This document shows positions 55,591 through 64,000 of a DNA stretch of 64,000 bases, one piece after another (within the stretch, counting starts at the first letter, position 1; each line of letters begins with the position of its first letter). The position numbers and the translations under genes are program-made. Origin of the DNA: Collimonas sp. OK307 (GTDB taxonomy: Bacteria; Pseudomonadota; Gammaproteobacteria; Burkholderiales; Burkholderiaceae_D). Location: the NCBI RefSeq assembly GCF_900113705.1, contig NZ_FOQI01000014.1:97331-161330 (forward strand). Reading direction: 5' to 3'. Below the pieces are notes generated by a model. That model saw only the letters and a list, made by a program, of their open reading frames with translations, did no database searches and was not told the DNA's origin.

Positions 55591-56021
55591 GATGTCGATG
55601 CCAACAACCCCAAGTATCTGCATTTTCTTAAAAATCTATCGATGCACGATAACGATGTCTTTAAACATGCGCACGTGCTATTTTTAAGAATGCGTTCGGA
55701 GTAACGAGCGTTATGCAGAGCAGCAAATAGACGCGGATCAGAGGTGTACCAGCACCCATGACCCGCTAACCACAAGCAACTAAACCGGAGTTGAATATGG
55801 CTAAGCGCAATAGTACGCGAGATACCAGCACATCGATAGTAAACGCAGCACAACGGCTCAACGTGTCCTTCTATCAGGATGATGATCCTGAAACACTCTG
55901 GATTCGCCTGCATGGCGACGGGATCAAACAAACAGGTTTCAGCCCCGATGCAAACGTGCGTGTCAGGGTCATGACCGGTTGCCTGATGATTACCAGTGAC
56001 TAGATTTCACTGACATCGCCG
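55591..56021 (+). repeat. Direct repeat, copy 2 (symE unit)
   Basis: Second copy of the 430-base unit at 46852-47282. It includes the 37-codon remnant frame (55591-55704), the hairpin leader and symE copy 2, and it ends just before the 3' end of icd. Confidence 0.9.
55797..56003 (+). CDS. SymE-like type I toxin, copy 2
   Basis: A 68-residue SymE-family protein. Compared with copy 1 it has Ala for Thr (VNAAQRL), Asp for Asn (HGDGIKQ), Ser for Thr and Asp for Asn (FSPDANV). The conserved C-terminus VRVRVMTGCLMITSD is unchanged, so the fold is expected to be intact. It is convergent with icd, 61 bases from the icd stop. Retention of an intact reading frame in both copies suggests selection, or a recent duplication. 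Confidence 0.82.
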   Translation: MAKRNSTRDTSTSIVNAAQRLNVSFYQDDDPETLWIRLHGDGIKQTGFSPDANVRVRVMTGCLMITSD

Positions 56022-56064
56022 GTACGGATCTGCAGCATTGCTGCAGATCCGTATTACCTTACCG

Positions 56065-58299
<2,235 letters not shown>

Positions 58300-58546
58300 T
58301 TTAATCTCCTTGCGGTTGATGTGTCGGTTGGCGCTGCCGCATTGGTTTGGTGCGTCCTGCCCCCTTGAGGGCGCGCTGAATTAGTCTGGAAACTGCGATT
58401 ACATGGAGACAACGTATCCTTGAATGCAAGCCACATTTCCCAAGAGGTGAAGTTTATTCGACCTGCCGTTTAAGCGCCAAACAAAAATTCAGCCGGCAGT
58501 TTACCTTGAATCCGTTGCGCAGGTGTTCCGCATCATATTTCGGTGC

Positions 58547-59965
58547 TTACGCACCAATTAACGTTTTCGCTTCCAGGTACGACTCCAACCCGAGCACGCC
58601 ATATTCGCGACCGATCCCCGACTGCTTGAAGCCGCCAAATGGCGCGAGCGGATCGTGCTGGAGGCAGTTTATCAATACACGACCGGCCTGCAGCTGCGTG
58701 GCAACTACCTTGGCATGTTCCACGCTGGTCGAATGCACATAGGCCTGAAGCCCGTAGATCGTATCGTTCGCTATCTCAATGGCTTCGGCTTCACTTCGAT
58801 ACGTGAGAATGGAGAGCACGGGGCCGAATATCTCCTCACGTGCAACGGCCATGTCGTTGCGAACGTTTGCAAAGACAGTCGGCTTGACGAAATAACCCGT
58901 CTCAAGACCTTCCGGCCGGCCCTCACCGCCAGCAATCAGTGTGGCGCCTTGTTGCAACCCAAGTTGGATGTAGTTTTGCACACGCGAGAACTGAGCTCGG
59001 CTGGCGAGCGGACCAATAACAGTAGCCGGGTCACTCGGCTCGCCCACCTTCATTTGAGCAACGACTGCTTTGACGATTTCGATCACTTCGGCTAAATGCC
59101 CCTCCGGCACGATCAGACGAGAGCCGGCAATGCAGGCTTGGCCGTTGTTCATGAAGGCCGCGTTCAGAGCGAGGGGAACGGCCTGCGAGAGGTCGGCATC
59201 GTCCAGAATGAGGGTGGGCGACTTGCCGCTTAGTGCAAGGCTGACCCGCTTCATGGTAGCCGTAGCCGCTCGCTGGATGATCTGGCCAACCGTTGTCGAG
59301 CCTGTGAAGGAGATCTTGGCAACGTTCGGATTCGTGCTCAATTCACCACCTACGATGTCGCCGCGCCCCGTTACCACATTGGCGACACCCGCCGGCAATC
59401 CGGCGTCGTGAATCGCTTCCATTACGATTTGGTTTTGGAGGGCGCTCATCTCGCTAGGCTTGATCACTGAAGCGCAGCCCGCCGCGATTGCCATGGCCAG
59501 CTTGCTGCAGATGGACCCTGCAGAACTATTCCACGGTGTAATGAGTGCAGCAACGCCTACCGATTCCATCGTCACGATTGAGCTCCCCATTTGCCGGGTG
59601 AAGCCGTAGCTCTCCAATACCTGGGCAGCGTCGAGGAAGGACTGCGCTGAGAAATTTGCAATCCAGGCTGCGCGCGACACAGGCGCACCGTATTCCTCAA
59701 TCGTGGCGTCACGCAGCGCGTCGGCTCGGGCCAAGATGGCTGCGTGCAGTCGCGTCAACATCGCGATGCGCTCCGCCTTGGTGGTCCGGGCAAATGCGGG
59801 TTGAGCTCGATTTGCCGCAGCGACGGCTCGCTGCGTGTCCTCGGTGTCGGCCAAGGTGACTATGGCTATGACCTGTTCAGTGGTCGGGTTGATAACGTCG
59901 AAGGTGTCCGTGCCGTGTGGCGCCACGAAGGCACCGTCAATATAGAATTGGTCGAGAAGTCGCAT
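58547..59965 (-). CDS. Aldehyde dehydrogenase family protein lacking the general-base Glu
   Basis: A 472-residue member of the ALDH superfamily. The N-terminal Rossmann NAD site, ALITPWNSSAGSICSKLAMAIAAGC, FTGSTTVGQIIQ and the C-terminal PFGGFKQSGIGREYG are all present. The catalytic Cys is Cys278 (NNGQACIAG). The general base, normally Glu in a LELGGKSP motif, is Ala244 (SLALSGKSP). The 34-residue spacing between the two is exactly canonical, so the alignment is firm. Such enzymes may have altered chemistry or poor dehydrogenase turnover. ATG at 59965 has AAAGGAA upstream; the longer frame is rejected. It is divergent from a LysR gene. Confidence 0.85.
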   Translation of the reverse strand: MRLLDQFYIDGAFVAPHGTDTFDVINPTTEQVIAIVTLADTEDTQRAVAAANRAQPAFARTTKAERIAMLTRLHAAILARADALRDATIEEYGAPVSRAAWIANFSAQSFLDAAQVLESYGFTRQMGSSIVTMESVGVAALITPWNSSAGSICSKLAMAIAAGCASVIKPSEMSALQNQIVMEAIHDAGLPAGVANVVTGRGDIVGGELSTNPNVAKISFTGSTTVGQIIQRAATATMKRVSLALSGKSPTLILDDADLSQAVPLALNAAFMNNGQACIAGSRLIVPEGHLAEVIEIVKAVVAQMKVGEPSDPATVIGPLASRAQFSRVQNYIQLGLQQGATLIAGGEGRPEGLETGYFVKPTVFANVRNDMAVAREEIFGPVLSILTYRSEAEAIEIANDTIYGLQAYVHSTSVEHAKVVATQLQAGRVLINCLQHDPLAPFGGFKQSGIGREYGVLGLESYLEAKTLIGA

Positions 59966-60077
59966 GATTGTTCCTTTGAAGTGCAGCCAAACCTGGCTTG
60001 TGCTTGTAAGTCTACGCGCGAGCAACTAGCCTGATAAGATAGATAAAACATGATTAATCATTACGAAAATCGGAACA

Positions 60078-60971
60078 ATGCATAAATCAGGTTTGATCGA
60101 ATTGGAGGCGGTGCTTGCCGTGGCCCGATGCCGCGGTTTCCGGGCAGCGGCGACAGCGCTTGGGATGTCCACGACCGCCGTGAGCAATGCGGTGGCCGGG
60201 CTGGAGGCGCGACTCGGTGTGCGTTTGTTTAACCGGACCACACGAAGTGTCGCCCTGACGGAGGCAGGAGAGCAATTCGTTGCGCGCGTTGCGCCGGCCA
60301 TGGTTGAGATTCACGGCGCCATAGAGGGAATTAACGAGCACCGGCAGACTCCAAAAGGAACGCTGCGCCTTAATGCCTCCGCCGGAGCGGCGCGGATGGT
60401 CTTTTCGAGGGTAATCGCGGAGTACCTGCGGCGTTATCCAGAAATGAAAGTGGAAATCGTTACCGAGGGGCGCATGATTGACGTCGTGGGTGAAGACTAC
60501 GATGCCGGCATCCGGCTGAGCGAAATGGTTCCGCGCGATATGGTCAGGGTGCCTATCGGCGCGAAACTGCGCATGGCGGTGGTTGGGTCTCCCGGGTACT
60601 TTTCTGAGTTCCCGATCCCCGTGTCGCCGGCCGATCTTGCCGCGCATCGGTGTGTTCGCACTCGGTTTCCCAGCGGTGCAGCCTCACCTTGGGAGTTTGC
60701 GCGGCGTGGCGAGACGATTAGCGTCGATGTGCCCGGGGTGCTCACGCTTGACGAGCCCAATTTGATTTACGATGCCGCGCGCGTGGGTGCCGGTCTAGCG
60801 TATTTGGGCGAGTGGTACGTCGCTGAAGACATCGAGGCTGGGCGGTTGATACGTGTCTTGGACGATTGGACGCCATCATTTCCCGGTCTGGCACTCTATT
60901 ACGCGCAAGGCCGGCACATGGCCGCAGGCCTGCGCGCGCTGGTTGACTTGGTTCATGAGCTTAGCGACTAG
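60078..60971 (+). CDS. LysR-family regulator, divergent from the aldehyde dehydrogenase
   Basis: A 297-residue LysR-type regulator. The winged helix spans residues 1-60 ([42 protein letters not shown] in outline) and the effector domain about 90-290 ([36 protein letters not shown]). Of the AaeR/DsdC-like short group. It is divergent from the aldehyde dehydrogenase gene with a 112-base intergenic region and presumably regulates it in response to an aldehyde or its precursor. Confidence 0.9.
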   Translation: MHKSGLIELEAVLAVARCRGFRAAATALGMSTTAVSNAVAGLEARLGVRLFNRTTRSVALTEAGEQFVARVAPAMVEIHGAIEGINEHRQTPKGTLRLNASAGAARMVFSRVIAEYLRRYPEMKVEIVTEGRMIDVVGEDYDAGIRLSEMVPRDMVRVPIGAKLRMAVVGSPGYFSEFPIPVSPADLAAHRCVRTRFPSGAASPWEFARRGETISVDVPGVLTLDEPNLIYDAARVGAGLAYLGEWYVAEDIEAGRLIRVLDDWTPSFPGLALYYAQGRHMAAGLRALVDLVHELSD

Positions 60972-61146
60972 CATCACCGGTAAATAGTGCACTTAAGAAA
61001 GCTCTGTATATGGCGGAGCGTACGATCAGAGTGATTGCAATTAAAGTGATTGCATATAGCTATCAATTTAATGGAAATAATTAATTTCATTTATCAGTGA
61101 ATTGAAATTATTATAAATACGCCATTTGATAATCAAGAGATGCTTC

Positions 61147-61344
61147 ATGAAAAATACTTCACTTCCCGGGCGCTATATCGGGCTGCCAGCTCTATGTCTA
61201 GCGACCATCGCAGTGGCGGTCATTGCCCTTGGCAGCGGTCCAAGTATTGCAGCAGCTCCCACTCGGGATAAGGGCGCAGTAATAGGCGATAATCAAAGTT
61301 TACAAACTGTTGGCCCGAACGACTTGGTTAAAGAGATGTTGTAG
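61147..61344 (+). CDS. Small exported or membrane protein upstream of katG
   Basis: A 65-residue protein with one hydrophobic segment (IGLPALCLATIAVAVIALG, about 11-29) followed by PSIAAAPTRD, a likely signal peptidase site after AAA. The mature part would be only about 28 residues. No family is recognised. Direct repeats AGTGATTGCA at 61030-61039 and 61045-61054 lie about 100 bases upstream and could be a regulator site. It ends 36 bases before katG and is probably cotranscribed with it. Confidence 0.5.
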   Translation: MKNTSLPGRYIGLPALCLATIAVAVIALGSGPSIAAAPTRDKGAVIGDNQSLQTVGPNDLVKEML

Positions 61345-61347
61345 TAA

Positions 61348-63525
<2,178 letters not shown>

Positions 63526-63640
63526 TGTCGACTGCAGGGGCCTTGTCTGGTTCAAGGACAGACAGGGCCTGCTGCGCCAGCGTCGATAGGCTTGCGCTCC
63601 GGCTAGCGACGAACATCACGATTGATAGAATGAACAAGCA

Positions 63641-63673
63641 AAAAGCCAGTCGCGTAAGCTGACTGGCTTTTTT
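63641..63673 (+). terminator. Intrinsic terminator downstream of katG
   Basis: 11-bp stem, arms 63641-63651 and 63661-63671, nine-base loop, six-T run 63668-63673. It lies 116 bases after the katG stop. Confidence 0.85.
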
Positions 63674-63781
63674 ATGCCTGTAATAATCGTGTATCACTCG
63701 TGAATTTGCCCGGGGCGGATGTATATATCGGCATCGTATTCCGCGGCTTTTCAGGTGTTGTACAAAGCGTTCGCGCAAAGC

Positions 63782-63813
63782 AAAAACCCTCTGAGGATAA
63801 GCTCAGAGGGTTT
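63782..63813 (-). terminator. Terminator of the rRNA operon
   Basis: 12-bp stem, arms 63784-63795 and 63802-63813, followed on the minus strand by TTTTTG. It starts 11 bases past the 5S 3' end and also has a T run on the plus strand, so it can work both ways. Confidence 0.88.
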
Positions 63814-63823
63814 TTTAATAAAA

Positions 63824-63937
63824 GCCTGACGATGACCTACTTTCACACTGGTTGCAGCACTATCATCGGCGCAAATTCGTTTCACGGTCCTGTTCGGGAT
63901 GGGAAGGGGTGGTACCAAATCGCTATGGTCATCAGGC
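63824..63937 (-). rRNA. rrf: 5S ribosomal RNA
   Basis: About 114 bases. The minus strand starts GCCTGATGACCATAGCGA, contains TGGTACCACCCCTTCCCATC and CGAACAGG, and ends GTAGGTCATCGTCAGGC; the ends pair as helix I. This is the 3' end of an rRNA operon running off the right side of the window. The bases from 63938 to 64000 are the 23S-5S spacer. Confidence 0.95.
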
Positions 63938-64000
63938 ATAACTTGTAACCGCTGTTCGTTCTCCAGGTGGAGCAACGCACAACGCAATCTAGAAGAAGTA

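Overview
The window is a stretch of chromosome from a betaproteobacterium of the order Burkholderiales, most likely family Oxalobacteraceae (Collimonas/Herbaspirillum-like). Pointers are the sdhCDAB-sdhE-gltA-odhA-odhB-lpdA run beside mdh/acnA, a DUF2863 gene, a monomeric-type NADP isocitrate dehydrogenase, zapE beside lpdA, and moderate GC content. The family is inferred from gene content; no marker comparison was possible.

Layout. (1) 1-12.6 kb: housekeeping and envelope genes. A three-gene overlapping operon (ornithine-lipid-type acyltransferase, LpxH2-like phosphoesterase, GT4 glycosyltransferase), a histone-H1-like protein, a periplasmic binding protein, ppx with a good Pho box, a DinG-like helicase, a YdcH-like protein, a PP2C phosphatase, a TolA-like alanine/lysine-rich protein, zapE and a small lipoprotein. 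(2) 12.6-30.7 kb: the TCA supercluster. On the minus strand gntR-sdhCDAB-sdhE-gltA, then odhA-odhB-lpdA; on the plus strand mdh, a CitE-like lyase, an MliC-like protein and acnA. A perfect 20-bp palindrome sits in the gntR/mdh intergenic region over a gntR -10 and next to a near-consensus mdh promoter with a long leader. odhA has a structured leader that fits the known Burkholderiales sucA RNA. (3) 30.8-36.6 kb: 6S RNA, DUF2863, a REPIN-like hairpin pair, LysR/pirin, an isochorismatase-type hydrolase and an M14 carboxypeptidase. (4) 36.8-46.7 kb: accessory island starting at tRNA-Pro(GGG). It carries degraded integrase-like and hsdM scars, then a tightly overlapped DNA methyltransferase/helicase/GIY-YIG triad, a trypsin-like protease and an HKD-like (PLD) protein, and then a BrnT/BrnA toxin-antitoxin pair with a clear operator. 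(5) 46.7-56.0 kb: a segment bounded by two copies of a roughly 430-bp direct repeat, each carrying a SymE-like toxin gene. Beside the left copy lies a scar of icd; beside the right copy lies intact icd. Inside are a LuxR regulator, a large lipoprotein, a diguanylate cyclase and membrane proteins. (6) 56-64 kb: icd, an aldehyde dehydrogenase lacking its general base, LysR, a small exported protein, katG and a 5S rRNA (end of an rRNA operon on the minus strand).

How it works together: regions 2 and icd give an almost complete oxidative TCA cycle with shared control points (GntR operator, odhA leader). The island has the composition of a mobile defence locus (modification enzyme, ATPase, nuclease, protease, PLD fold, two toxin families) and is the part most likely to hold something not yet described.
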